From positions 1 to 38,247 of the forward strand of contig NZ_BDBY01000365.1 of the NCBI RefSeq assembly GCF_001613225.1: a stretch of 38,247 nucleotides of DNA, given 5' to 3'. Numbering within the stretch: position 1 is the stretch's first letter; the number at the start of each line of letters is the position of its first letter. Below are positions 8,967 to 16,492 of this stretch, piece after piece. The translations under genes and the position numbers were made by a program. The notes below the pieces were generated by a model. It saw nothing but the letters and a program-made list of their open reading frames with translations, made no database searches and was not told the origin of the DNA. This DNA is from Nocardia pseudovaccinii NBRC 100343 (GTDB taxonomy: Bacteria > Actinomycetota > Actinomycetes > Mycobacteriales > Mycobacteriaceae).

Positions 8967-9902
8967 GTGTCGTCGAACTCGTTTCCCGATCCGTCCAGCG
9001 TCCGTTACGACGGTCCGTGGACGCATCGGGACGTGCACGCAAACGGCATTCGCTTCCATGTCGTCGAGGCCGAGCCGGACCGCCCGGACGCACCGCTGGT
9101 CGTGCTGCTGCACGGATTCGCCGACCTCTGGTGGTCCTGGCGGCATCAGTTGACCGGACTCGCGGAACTCGGCTACCGCGCGGTCGCGGTGGATCTGCGC
9201 GGCTACGGCGACAGCGATAAACCGCCGCGCGGCTATGACGGTTGGACGCTGGCCGGTGATATCGCCGGCCTCATCCGTGCCATGGGCTATTCCGAGGCCA
9301 CGCTGGTCGGACATGCCGACGGCGGCCTAGTGTGCTGGACGACCGCGGTGCTTCATCCACGACTGGTGCGCTCGATCGCACTGGTGAGTTCCCCGCATCC
9401 GGCCGCGCTCAAGAGCGCGGTACTGCGGGATCGCCGTCAGCGGCGCACCTGGCTGCCGAATTTCCTGCGCTATCAGCTGCCGCGCTACGGCGAACATCTG
9501 CTGACCACCGGCAACGGCTTCGAGGTCGAGCGGCTGCTGCGCCAGCGGGTGAGCCGAACCTGGTCGGGCACCGCCGAATTCATCGAGACGGCCGATCGGA
9601 TGCGCTCGGCCATCCAGATTCCGGGCGCGGCGCATTGTGCGCTGGAGTATCAGCGCTGGGCCTTCCGCAGTCAGTGGCGTCCGGATGGTCGGCGGTTCAT
9701 GGCCACCATGCGGGTGCCGATCCGCATTCCGGTGCTGGCCATGCGCGGCGAACTCGACGGCTACATCCTGCCCGCGACCTTCCAGCGCGGCCGCCGGTTG
9801 TCACCGCAGCGGCGACAGGTCGTAATTCCCGGCGCAGGTCACTTTGCGCACCAAGAGAACCCGGAAGCCGTCACGATGGAGTTGGCCAAGCTGCTCGGGT
9901 AA
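8967..9902 (+). CDS. Alpha/beta hydrolase, EphE-like, without a standard nucleophile
   Basis: Alpha/beta-hydrolase fold protein in the position of M. tuberculosis ephE (Rv3670). Oxyanion-region motif LLHGFADLWWSWRHQ, strand DLRGYGDSDKP and C-terminal catalytic-type His (PGAGHFAHQENPE) are present. The nucleophile elbow reads VGHADGG: in Sm-X-Nu-X-Sm the nucleophile position is Ala (codon 9315-9317), not the Asp of epoxide hydrolases or the Ser of esterases, with Asp one residue later. Activity as an epoxide hydrolase is therefore doubtful. The start is taken as GTG 8967 (311 residues); a TTG at 8937 would add 10 residues. It ends at a hairpin facing marP. Confidence 0.85.
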   Translation: MSSNSFPDPSSVRYDGPWTHRDVHANGIRFHVVEAEPDRPDAPLVVLLHGFADLWWSWRHQLTGLAELGYRAVAVDLRGYGDSDKPPRGYDGWTLAGDIAGLIRAMGYSEATLVGHADGGLVCWTTAVLHPRLVRSIALVSSPHPAALKSAVLRDRRQRRTWLPNFLRYQLPRYGEHLLTTGNGFEVERLLRQRVSRTWSGTAEFIETADRMRSAIQIPGAAHCALEYQRWAFRSQWRPDGRRFMATMRVPIRIPVLAMRGELDGYILPATFQRGRRLSPQRRQVVIPGAGHFAHQENPEAVTMELAKLLG

Positions 9903-9943
9903 GTGTCGGGAACCTCGGCACTGTGGCCGAATCGGGTCCGATC

Positions 9944-9974
9944 GGGGCGACCGGCTCGCATAGCCGGTCGCCCC
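9944..9974. terminator. Bidirectional terminator-like hairpin between hydrolase and marP
   Basis: A perfect 13-bp stem (9944-9956 / 9962-9974) with loop CGCAT sits between the converging hydrolase (plus) and marP (minus) genes and can serve both strands. Confidence 0.8.
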
Positions 9975-9982
9975 AGCCGGTC

Positions 9983-11176
9983 TCAGCTCAGTACGCAGGC
10001 TCCGGTCTGGATCGGCGAATTCGACCCGGGCGCGGCCTCCAATTGCGCACGCACCTCGTTCAGCGTCAGCACATAACCGGTGTCATCGTCGGTGACAGCG
10101 GCACCGAAGACCACGCCGAGCACCTGCCCCTCGGTATCCACCAGCGGCCCACCGGAATTACCGGCCCGCACCAAACCGCGGACGGTGTAGACCTCACGCT
10201 CGACCGTGCCGTTGCGGTAGATGGTCGGCCCGGTCAGATCCAGCGTCTCGCGCACCCGAGCCGCGCTGGCCGTGTACGGTCCGCCGCCCGGGTAGCCGAG
10301 CACGATGGCACTGTCGCCGGAGTGCGCGGCCGAGGGCGCCTGCGGGACGATCGGCGCGGCGAGGCCGGGCACCGCGAGCACCGCGACATCCTTGGACGGA
10401 TCGAACAGCACCACCGTCGCCTCGAGCGGGCCGCGCGCGGTATCCACGCTGACGCTCGTCGTACCCGCGACCACGTGCGCATTGGTCATCACGCGTTCGG
10501 GCGCGATCACGAAGCCCGAACCCTCCAGCGCCCGCTGGCAGCTCGGCGCCACGCCGCGGATGCGCAGCACACTCTGCTGCAGCGAGGCCGCGACCGGGCT
10601 GGCGAGCACGCTGGGGTCCGGCGGTTCGACCGCCGCGATCGGCGCGCGACCGAACGGTCCGATGACATCCGGCAGCCCGGAAGTGTTGAGCAGCTTGGAG
10701 AATTCGTTCGGCAGCCGCCGCAGCCAACTCGGGGAGACATCGTTGACGTCGGCGAGCACCTTCGAACCGTTGATGGCCGCGGCGATTGCGGGCTGGGACG
10801 AGGTGGCCAGCGGCAAGGCCAGCAGCCATGCGGTGACCAGCACCGCGACCGCCTGCAGCACCGCGCCGACGACGCTGTCCACACTGCGGGTGAACGGATG
10901 TCGCATACCGCCGCGTGCGGCCCGGCCGAGCACCATGCCCGCGACCTCACCGACGATGACCAGCAGCACGATCAACAGCACGCCGGTGAGCACCCGCGGT
11001 CTGCCCTCGTTGACATGGATCAGGATGTGCGGCGCGATGAGAATGCCCGCGACCGCGCCGAGTACGACGCCCAGAAAGGCCAGCGCGGAGGCCACCGCGC
11101 CCTGCCGCCAACCGGAGGAGGCGGCCAGCAGCGCGAGCAGCACCACCGCGATATCGAGCCAAGCCGATGAACTCAT
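9983..11176 (-). CDS. marP: Membrane-anchored serine protease MarP
   Basis: Periplasmic trypsin-like protease on a four-helix membrane domain; in M. tuberculosis MarP (Rv3671c) is needed for acid and oxidative resistance and processes peptidoglycan enzymes. Here the CvpA-like membrane domain spans residues 5-125. The protease domain has the triad His234 (TNAHVV), Asp263 (SKDVAVL) and Ser341 (RAGNSGGPL), plus Cys213 and Cys394 at the places of the regulatory disulfide of the M. tuberculosis enzyme. Length is 397 residues, which I recall as identical to MarP. Start ATG 11176 overlaps the NUDIX stop (ATGA). It is the last gene of the nth operon. Confidence 0.95.
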   Translation of the reverse strand: MSSSAWLDIAVVLLALLAASSGWRQGAVASALAFLGVVLGAVAGILIAPHILIHVNEGRPRVLTGVLLIVLLVIVGEVAGMVLGRAARGGMRHPFTRSVDSVVGAVLQAVAVLVTAWLLALPLATSSQPAIAAAINGSKVLADVNDVSPSWLRRLPNEFSKLLNTSGLPDVIGPFGRAPIAAVEPPDPSVLASPVAASLQQSVLRIRGVAPSCQRALEGSGFVIAPERVMTNAHVVAGTTSVSVDTARGPLEATVVLFDPSKDVAVLAVPGLAAPIVPQAPSAAHSGDSAIVLGYPGGGPYTASAARVRETLDLTGPTIYRNGTVEREVYTVRGLVRAGNSGGPLVDTEGQVLGVVFGAAVTDDDTGYVLTLNEVRAQLEAAPGSNSPIQTGACVLS

Positions 11177-11892
11177 AACGTCATCCCTACGGCCGCCAGC
11201 GCGGACTCTAGATCGCGAACATCGCTGTGGTCCCAGTCCCGTTCCCACCCGGCGCTCTTGCAGATGCCCGCCAGAATGCCGCCGGTCAGTCCCCACACCA
11301 GCATTCCGTCCACCTGGAATGCCGGACTCTGATAGCCGAGGCTGCCGCGCACCATGAAGCGATTCGCCGGATCCAGCAGGTCGGCGAGCGGCACCCGCAC
11401 GACGCGTTCGGTCTCGGTGTGGTTGACCACGTGGACCGCCCTCGGTGTGTGCCAGTAGGCCACCACCGGAGTCACGTCGAATCGGGACGGGGGCACGAAC
11501 AGCTTCGGCAATACCGCAAAGGGTTCGACGCCCGCACGCGCCAGCCCGGTCTCCTCACAGGCCTCGCGCAGAGCGGTATCGATCGGACCGGAGTCGCCCG
11601 GATCAACCGCGCCGCCGGGAAAGGCGACCTGACCGCGGTGCTGGCGCATGGTGGAAGCGCGCTGGGTGAGCAGCACATCCGCATCGGCGGGCAGCCCGCC
11701 CGGCGCCTCGGGATCGGCTTCGGGCGAACCACTGAACAGCACGAGCACTGCCGCCTGCCGCGGTGTCGTGCTGATCGTCATGGCCCGCCGAACCGCCCGC
11801 GCCAAGGACAGCGTGTCGGTGGAATCGGTATTCGGGTCCGCCGCTCGGCGCAGCCATTTCGGGATGCTGTCCGGCATGGGGATCTCGGTCAT
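11173..11892 (-). CDS. NUDIX hydrolase, CoA-pyrophosphatase type (Rv3672c-like)
   Basis: Probably hydrolyses the pyrophosphate of CoA or a similar nucleotide derivative. The CoA-specific UPF0035 signature LLTQR-x4-R-x3-G-x3-FPGG is complete (LLTQRASTMRQHRGQVAFPGG region), followed directly by the NUDIX box ending REACEETGL. Length is 239 residues, with an extra polar N-terminus before the fold starts at AAVLVLFSG. ATG 11892 overlaps the thioredoxin-gene stop by 4 nt, and its own stop overlaps marP by 4 nt. The substrate is inferred from the signature only. Confidence 0.88.
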   Translation of the reverse strand: MTEIPMPDSIPKWLRRAADPNTDSTDTLSLARAVRRAMTISTTPRQAAVLVLFSGSPEADPEAPGGLPADADVLLTQRASTMRQHRGQVAFPGGAVDPGDSGPIDTALREACEETGLARAGVEPFAVLPKLFVPPSRFDVTPVVAYWHTPRAVHVVNHTETERVVRVPLADLLDPANRFMVRGSLGYQSPAFQVDGMLVWGLTGGILAGICKSAGWERDWDHSDVRDLESALAAVGMTL

Positions 11893-12524
11893 GCCGCAAC
11901 TCCCAGATTATTCGCGACCGTATCGGCGATATCGTCGACGCCGTTGAATGCCCGCACCACCACCTCGGCGACCGAACCATCGGCACGCAACAGCACCGAT
12001 ACCGGCAGCACCGCGGGTGCACCGACCGCGGTTCGCACCTTGGCGCGCTGGTCGAGGACGCCGGGCAACGTCACCCTCAGGTCGGTCAGCAGCGCGAGCG
12101 CCCTCGCCTCATCCGGATCGCTGTGCACGGTCAGCACGGTAATCGCGTTTCCGGCCCGTCGCGCGTACTCCTGCACATCTGGCAACTCTTTGGCGCACGG
12201 TCCACACCAGTACGCCCACAGGTTCAGCAGTGCCGGTTTGCCCGCGAGTGCGGCCGCCAGGTCGACCGGTTTGCCGTCGGACAGACAGGTCAGGGCGAGT
12301 CCGGCAAGCGGCCCGCGTCCCACCGCATTCGCCGCGGGCGTCGGGCAATTCGCGAGCGCGGCGGCGGTGCGTCCCTCGACCGACGCGCTCGCAAGGGAAT
12401 TCGCCGAGTTGTCGCCGCTCGTCGCGGTGTCGTCGTCAGCGCGGGGCCACAGCGCGACCGCCAAGGCCACCACGGTGATCAACCCTGCCAGCGCCAAGCG
12501 CGCCGCGACAGGTATTCGTGTCAC
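11889..12524 (-). CDS. Membrane-anchored thioredoxin-like protein (TlpA family, Rv3673c-like)
   Basis: Predicted extracytoplasmic thiol-disulfide protein. An uncleaved signal anchor (about 4-25, ARLALAGLITVVALAVALWP) leads to a Ser/Ala-rich linker and a thioredoxin fold with active site WCGPC in LLNLWAYWCGPCAKELPDV. A cis-Pro region (VLPVSVLLRADG) follows. Two more cysteines (NCPTP, LTCLSDG) lie before the fold. The start is GTG 12524, which overlaps the nth stop by 4 nt (GTGA); this gives 211 residues. An open frame extends further upstream but inside nth. Likely partner: extracellular proteins such as MarP with its disulfide; this is inference from context. Confidence 0.88.
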   Translation of the reverse strand: MTRIPVAARLALAGLITVVALAVALWPRADDDTATSGDNSANSLASASVEGRTAAALANCPTPAANAVGRGPLAGLALTCLSDGKPVDLAAALAGKPALLNLWAYWCGPCAKELPDVQEYARRAGNAITVLTVHSDPDEARALALLTDLRVTLPGVLDQRAKVRTAVGAPAVLPVSVLLRADGSVAEVVVRAFNGVDDIADTVANNLGVAA

Positions 12525-13354
12525 CGGCCCACCAGCTCGAGCAGATGCTCCGCCTCCGGACCCTTCACCAGCTTGGCCGCGATTTCCGGATCGGTCGGCC
12601 CGGCCCCGAACGACGGGCAGTCCTTGGCCAGAATGCAGACACCGCATGCGGGCTTGCGGGAATGACAGACCCGGCGCCCGTGGAAAATCACGCGATGGGA
12701 CAGCATCGTCCATTCCTTGCGTTCGATGATCGCGCCGATGGCGTGTTCGACCTTCACCGGATCGTCCTCGGTGGTCCACGCCCAGCGGCGCACCAGTCGG
12801 CCGAAATGGGTGTCGACCGTAATGCCGGGCACCCCGAAGGCGTTGCCGAGGATGACGTTGGCAGTCTTGCGGCCGATGCCCGGCAACTGCACCAGTTCGT
12901 CGAGGGTGTGAGGCAATTCACCATCGAAGCGTTCGACCAGCGCCTGCCCGAGCCCGATCAGCGAACTGGTCTTGTTGCGGAAGAAGCCGGTCGGCCGGAT
13001 GTATTCCTCCAGCTCGGCGCGGTTTGCCTCCGCATATGCACGGGCATCCCGATACTTCGCGAAGAGCGCGGGTGTGGTCAGATTCACCCGCTCATCGGTG
13101 CACTGCGCGGAAAGTATTGTCGCAACCGCCAATTCGAGCGGTGTAGTGAAATCCAGCTCACAGTGCGCGTCCGGAAAAGCCACCGCGAGAGTGCGGTTCA
13201 TCCGGCGGGCCCTTCGGGTCAGGCCGAGCTGGGTTTCCGCTTGTCGCGCTCGGGATTTGCGCTTCGGCGCGGGGACCGCGGCGGGTTGCGCATCGGTCGC
13301 CTCGACGGCAGGCGCAGGCCCGCTCACGGCAGCAGTGGAGGGGGAGACACGCAC
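12521..13354 (-). CDS. nth: Endonuclease III
   Basis: Base-excision-repair DNA glycosylase/AP lyase. Residues seen: ILSAQCTDERVN, the helix-hairpin-helix LPGIGRKTANVILGNAFG with the catalytic Lys, catalytic Asp in GITVDTHFGRL, and the [4Fe-4S] ligands C-x6-C-x2-C-x5-C in VCHSRKPACGVCILAKDCPSF. The start is uncertain. GTG 13354 gives 277 residues with a Pro/Ala/Lys-rich N-terminal tail; ATG 13201 gives 226 but would cut off a conserved QLGLTRRARR segment. I prefer the GTG. It is first gene of a four-gene operon (nth, thioredoxin-like, NUDIX, marP) in which every junction is a 4-nt overlap. Confidence 0.93.
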   Translation of the reverse strand: MRVSPSTAAVSGPAPAVEATDAQPAAVPAPKRKSRARQAETQLGLTRRARRMNRTLAVAFPDAHCELDFTTPLELAVATILSAQCTDERVNLTTPALFAKYRDARAYAEANRAELEEYIRPTGFFRNKTSSLIGLGQALVERFDGELPHTLDELVQLPGIGRKTANVILGNAFGVPGITVDTHFGRLVRRWAWTTEDDPVKVEHAIGAIIERKEWTMLSHRVIFHGRRVCHSRKPACGVCILAKDCPSFGAGPTDPEIAAKLVKGPEAEHLLELVGR

Positions 13355-13445
13355 GCGTCCACCATACGGAACCACTCCACAACGGTGCCCTCCTAGATCT
13401 CTTGCCGTGTTCCATCTGAGACCTAGACCGTGTTTACTGCTCGTC

Positions 13446-13688
13446 ATGCAAGGACTCGCTGTGGTGCTCTTCCCAGTGGTGCTGATGCTGTTTGCACTGG
13501 GCATGGAGCGGGTCGAGAATCGGCTCCGCAAACTTCTCGAACCCGACGAAGAGGTTCAGCAGTACCTGGACAAGGCAAGTAACGCCGAAGTGAAGGAGCT
13601 GACGAAGCTCGGACTGCCCGCCGCGGTGGCACGGATGCGCAGGCGTCGGTCCCGTGGCGAAGAGCTGGACGTCGCACGCGCCAGCTGA
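13446..13688 (+). CDS. Small membrane protein (Rv3675 position)
   Basis: An 80-residue protein: one N-terminal TM helix (GLAVVLFPVVLMLFALGM), then a charged, probably helical cytoplasmic part (ERVENRLRKLLEPDEEVQQYLDK) and a very basic end (ARMRRRRSR). It sits where M. tuberculosis has Rv3675, a predicted membrane protein, between nth and crp. The frame stays open upstream, but ATG 13446 begins exactly at the hydrophobic helix and lies in the divergent gap after nth. No clear Shine-Dalgarno is seen, so it may be leaderless. Function unknown. Confidence 0.75.
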   Translation: MQGLAVVLFPVVLMLFALGMERVENRLRKLLEPDEEVQQYLDKASNAEVKELTKLGLPAAVARMRRRRSRGEELDVARAS

Positions 13689-13836
13689 ATCCCCTACCAA
13701 ACCGGTACCTGGCACGCCGCGCAATCGACTCGTTACGTGGTGTCTGTCACTACGCTGCTGTAATGCCGCGTAGACTGCGCTGTTGGCCGAATCGCTTCGG
13801 TCCAGGACAGAGCCATTTCCCATAAGGAGCACATTC

Positions 13837-14511
13837 GTGGACGAGGCCCTCGCCAGAGCAGGCATCTTCCAAGGCGTAGAGCCCACCGCGGTGGCGGCTC
13901 TCGCCAAACAACTGCAGCCCGTGGATTTTCCGCGCGGTCATGTCATCTTCAACGAGGGCGAGCCCGGCGACCGGTTGTACATCATCACCTCCGGAAAAGT
14001 GAAGATCGGACGGCGTTCCCCGGACGGCAGAGAAAACCTGCTGACCATCATGGGTCCGTCGGACATGTTCGGTGAGCTGTCGATCTTCGACCCGGGTCCG
14101 CGCACCTCGACCGCTACCACCGTGACCGAGGTCCGTGCGGTCACCATGGACCGTGACGCACTCAAGTCCTGGATCGACCAGCGGCCCGAGATCGCCGAGC
14201 AACTGCTGCGCGTTCTCGCCCGTCGTTTGCGCCGCACCAACAACAATCTGGCCGACCTGATCTTCACCGACGTCCCCGGCCGGGTCGCCAAGGCGTTGCT
14301 GCAGCTCGCGCAGCGGTTCGGCACCCAGGAGGCCGGTGCGCTGCGGGTCACCCACGACCTCACCCAGGAAGAGATCGCGCAGCTGGTCGGCGCCTCCCGC
14401 GAGACCGTGAACAAGGCTCTTGCCGACTTCGCGCACCGCGGCTGGCTACGGCTGGAGGGCAAGAGCGTGCTGATCTCCGACTCCGAGCGCCTGGCCCGCC
14501 GCGCACGCTGA
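13837..14511 (+). CDS. crp: cAMP receptor protein family regulator (Crp/GlxR)
   Basis: Global transcription regulator. The cyclic-nucleotide-binding domain (about 1-115) includes IITSGKVKIGRRSPDGRE and the phosphate-binding cassette FGELSIFDPGPRTSTAT (Glu and Arg that contact cAMP). After the dimer helix comes a winged helix with recognition helix GASRETVNKALADFA. Start GTG 13837 is chosen because a perfect AAGGAG lies 7 nt upstream and the product is then 224 residues, which I recall as the length of M. tuberculosis Crp (Rv3676). Upstream in-frame codons have no such site. A near-consensus Crp site in this window lies between whiB4 and ponA2 (19215-19230). Confidence 0.96.
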   Translation: MDEALARAGIFQGVEPTAVAALAKQLQPVDFPRGHVIFNEGEPGDRLYIITSGKVKIGRRSPDGRENLLTIMGPSDMFGELSIFDPGPRTSTATTVTEVRAVTMDRDALKSWIDQRPEIAEQLLRVLARRLRRTNNNLADLIFTDVPGRVAKALLQLAQRFGTQEAGALRVTHDLTQEEIAQLVGASRETVNKALADFAHRGWLRLEGKSVLISDSERLARRAR

Positions 14512-14595
14512 CGCTCGAATCCAACCGGCGACCGGACACCCGGCCGCTACGAAGACGCGCCGCGGCAGGTGACCGCCGCGGCATCTGAACGCAAA

Positions 14596-14634
14596 AGCAC
14601 GCTGAGTTCAGCTACCAAATGAACTCAGCGTGCT
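14596..14634. terminator. Bidirectional terminator between crp and the MBL gene
   Basis: A 14-bp perfect stem (14596-14609 / 14621-14634) with an 11-nt loop lies between converging genes. For the leftward transcript it is followed by a short U-run (TTTT on the minus strand), so it is a good intrinsic terminator for the MBL operon. Confidence 0.85.
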
Positions 14635-14643
14635 TCGGTGTTT

Positions 14644-15438
14644 CTAGTTCTGCTCGGTGCGCAGGTATTCCAACTGCGCTTGCACCGAACTGCGCGCCGC
14701 CGGCCAGAGCCGCTTGTCGACATCGGCATAGACCTTGCGCACAACCGACATCGCACCCGCGTTCGGTCCGAGCACGCGCAGTGCCGCGCGCACCTGATCG
14801 AGCCGCTCCTGCCGATGCGCGATGTAGTACCGCGCGATCGGTTCCAGGTCGGGATGATCCGGACCGTGTGCGGGTAGCAGCGCGCGTCCCGCACCCGCCT
14901 CGACCAGCTTGTCCAGCGATGCCAGGTAATCGGCGAGGGTGCCGTCGGTGGAATCGAGCACGGTGGTGCCGAAGCCGAGGATGGTGTCACCGGTCAACAC
15001 CGCGTCGTCGAGTACGAAACTCACCGAATCTTTGGTGTGGCCGGGGGTATCGAGGACGGTGATCCGCAGTCCGGCGGCCTCGATCACCTCGCCGTCGACC
15101 AGCGGCGCATCCGAACCGCGCAGGAATTCGGCGGTCCTGGCCCGCACCGGCGTACCCGCCAGCTCGACCAGCCGGTCGATACCGCCGGTGTGATCGTGAT
15201 GCCGGTGCGTGATCAGGGTGAGCGCGATATTGCCGTCGGTGAGGCGGGCGAGTGTCTCGCTGTGCGCCTTATCCTTCGGTCCCGGATCGACGAGGACGTA
15301 TTCCGATTGTCCCGGCGCGCGCAGCAGCCAGGTATTGGTCCCCTCCAGCGTCATCTGGCCGGGATTGTCCGCGAGCACGACGGCCGCGGTCGGCGTGACC
15401 TGCCGCAGCCGGCCGTATGCGGGATGGGTGAGCGTCAT
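14644..15438 (-). CDS. MBL-fold metallo-hydrolase (Rv3677c-like)
   Basis: Metallo-beta-lactamase-fold hydrolase of the LACTB2/glyoxalase-II-like group. Metal motif THRHHDHTGG (H-x-H-x-D-H), then DTPGHTKDSVSFVLDD (third metal His), DAVLTGDTILGFG (bridging Asp) and LLPAHGPD (last His) are all present, so the dinuclear site is complete. The C-terminal helical region (ARYYIAHRQERLDQVRAAL) is typical of LACTB2-like proteins, some of which are endoribonucleases. 264 residues. It begins 9 nt after ridA and is last in a DUF4177-ridA-MBL operon. The substrate is unknown. Confidence 0.88.
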   Translation of the reverse strand: MTLTHPAYGRLRQVTPTAAVVLADNPGQMTLEGTNTWLLRAPGQSEYVLVDPGPKDKAHSETLARLTDGNIALTLITHRHHDHTGGIDRLVELAGTPVRARTAEFLRGSDAPLVDGEVIEAAGLRITVLDTPGHTKDSVSFVLDDAVLTGDTILGFGTTVLDSTDGTLADYLASLDKLVEAGAGRALLPAHGPDHPDLEPIARYYIAHRQERLDQVRAALRVLGPNAGAMSVVRKVYADVDKRLWPAARSSVQAQLEYLRTEQN

Positions 15439-15447
15439 CGATCCTGT

Positions 15448-15906
15448 CTAGCGCACTTCGGCGATCAGTTCGACTTCGACGGGGGTGTTGCGGGGCAGTT
15501 CGGCGACGCCGACCGCGGAGCGCGCGTGCACGCCCGCATCACCGAAGACCGCGCCGAGCAATTCCGAGGCGCCATTGACGACCTGCGGCTGATCGGTGAA
15601 TCCCGGTGCGGAGGCGACGAATCCGACGACCTTCACAATGCGCACCACCGCGTCGAGCCCGACCAGATCGTGCACCGCGGCAATCGCGTTCAGCGCGCAG
15701 AACTTGGCCGCCTCCTTGGCCTGTTCGAGCGAGACCTCCGCGCCGACCTTGCCGGTCGCCGACAGCTGGCCGTCCACGAACGGCAGCTGACCGGAGGTGT
15801 AGACCAGCGATCCGGTGCGGATCGCCGGAATGTAGGCGGCGACCGGTGCCACGACCGGCGGCAGGGTCAGGCCGAGCTGGGCGAGGTTCTTCTCCCACTG
15901 GGTCAT
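15448..15906 (-). CDS. RidA family protein (Rv3678c-like)
   Basis: Member of the RidA/YjgF/UK114 family, small trimeric proteins, many of which hydrolyse reactive enamine/imine intermediates. The family fold is visible: IRTGSLVYTSGQLPFVDGQL, EAAKFCALNAIAAVHDLVG and the terminal PVEVELIAEVR. It has the longer N-terminus of the actinobacterial subgroup. In classical RidA a catalytic Arg stands in an R-x4-V-x-V motif near the C-terminus; here the matching stretch is LPRNTPVEVE, with Arg at a comparable place, so imine-deaminase activity is possible but not shown. 152 residues; 18 nt separate it from the upstream DUF4177 gene. Confidence 0.9.
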   Translation of the reverse strand: MTQWEKNLAQLGLTLPPVVAPVAAYIPAIRTGSLVYTSGQLPFVDGQLSATGKVGAEVSLEQAKEAAKFCALNAIAAVHDLVGLDAVVRIVKVVGFVASAPGFTDQPQVVNGASELLGAVFGDAGVHARSAVGVAELPRNTPVEVELIAEVR

Positions 15907-15924
15907 AAGAGCAGGTCCCTTCGG

Positions 15925-16086
15925 TTACTTGGGGCGCTTGAGGTAGGCGACGTGCTGTTCACCGGTCGGGCCGGGCAGCACGGTCACCAGCTCCCAACCG
16001 TCGGCGCCCCACTGGTCGAGGATCTGCTTGGTCGCATGCGTCAGCAACGGAACGGTGGCGTACTCCCACACCTTCGAATCACTCAT
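15925..16086 (-). CDS. DUF4177-type small protein (Rv3678A-like)
   Basis: A 53-residue protein, MSDSKVWEYATVPL... with the GADGWELVTVL core typical of DUF4177 proteins and a basic end (YLKRPK). It has the size and place of Rv3678A in M. tuberculosis. The frame is open upstream, but ATG 16086 matches the family start; upstream sequence lies in repeats. First gene of the DUF4177-ridA-MBL operon. No function is known. Confidence 0.82.
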   Translation of the reverse strand: MSDSKVWEYATVPLLTHATKQILDQWGADGWELVTVLPGPTGEQHVAYLKRPK

Positions 16087-16140
16087 GCGGAAATTTTGGC
16101 AGCGCCTTCGGCGCTGCGTGTTCGCGGCCCCCGGGTGTCG

Positions 16141-16199
16141 CGCGGCCGAGTCGTCGAGACTCGCGACTTCGTCGCATGCGCTTCGACGACTCGGCCGCG
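16141..16199. repeat. 17-bp perfect inverted repeat
   Basis: Arms 16141-16157 and 16183-16199 (right arm TCGACGACTCGGCCGCG) are perfectly complementary around a 25-nt spacer. They lie within about 78 nt that are present in the first direct-repeat copy and missing from the second. Confidence 0.85.
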
Positions 16200-16246
16200 A
16201 GACGGCCCGCGAACTCCTCGCTCGTAAGACTCGCTCCGTACGGGGT
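16196..16246. repeat. Direct repeat copy A (51 nt)
   Basis: Matches 16318-16368 at 43 of 51 positions without gaps; shared core CGAACTCCTCGC and AAGACTCGCTCC. It is preceded by the GCGCCTTCGGCG box at 16102-16113, separated from it by the hairpin segment. Confidence 0.8.
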
Positions 16247-16317
16247 GACCAGCGCCTGAACCGTCTCTGATCGGCCCCCAAATGCTGCGTCGTTGAATGC
16301 GGCGCCTTCGGCGTGAA

Positions 16318-16368
16318 CGCGAGACGGGCCACGAACTCCTCGCCCACAAGACTCGCTCCATGCGGTGT
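16318..16368. repeat. Direct repeat copy B (51 nt)
   Basis: Second copy, 122 nt from copy A. The GCGCCTTCGGCG box (16302-16313) here directly adjoins the repeat, whereas in copy A about 78 extra nt with the 17-bp inverted repeat intervene. Confidence 0.8.
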
Positions 16369-16492
16369 CGATAGAGCGGGCCATCTCCCCTATGGCCTCG
16401 AAGTCCCACTGTCTGGGACGACTGCTCCGGAAAATGAGGCGCTGACCATATCGCTGGGACGCGACGTCAGAACGGGTTATAGGCTCGCGATC

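Larger units (their letters stand above)
16087..16492. other. Divergent DUF4177 / Get3A intergenic region with repeats
   Basis: This 406-nt gap contains a long inverted repeat and two copies of a ~51-nt direct repeat (separate entries). It must also hold the promoters for the leftward DUF4177-ridA-MBL operon and the rightward Get3-like pair. No gene is supported. Confidence 0.6.
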
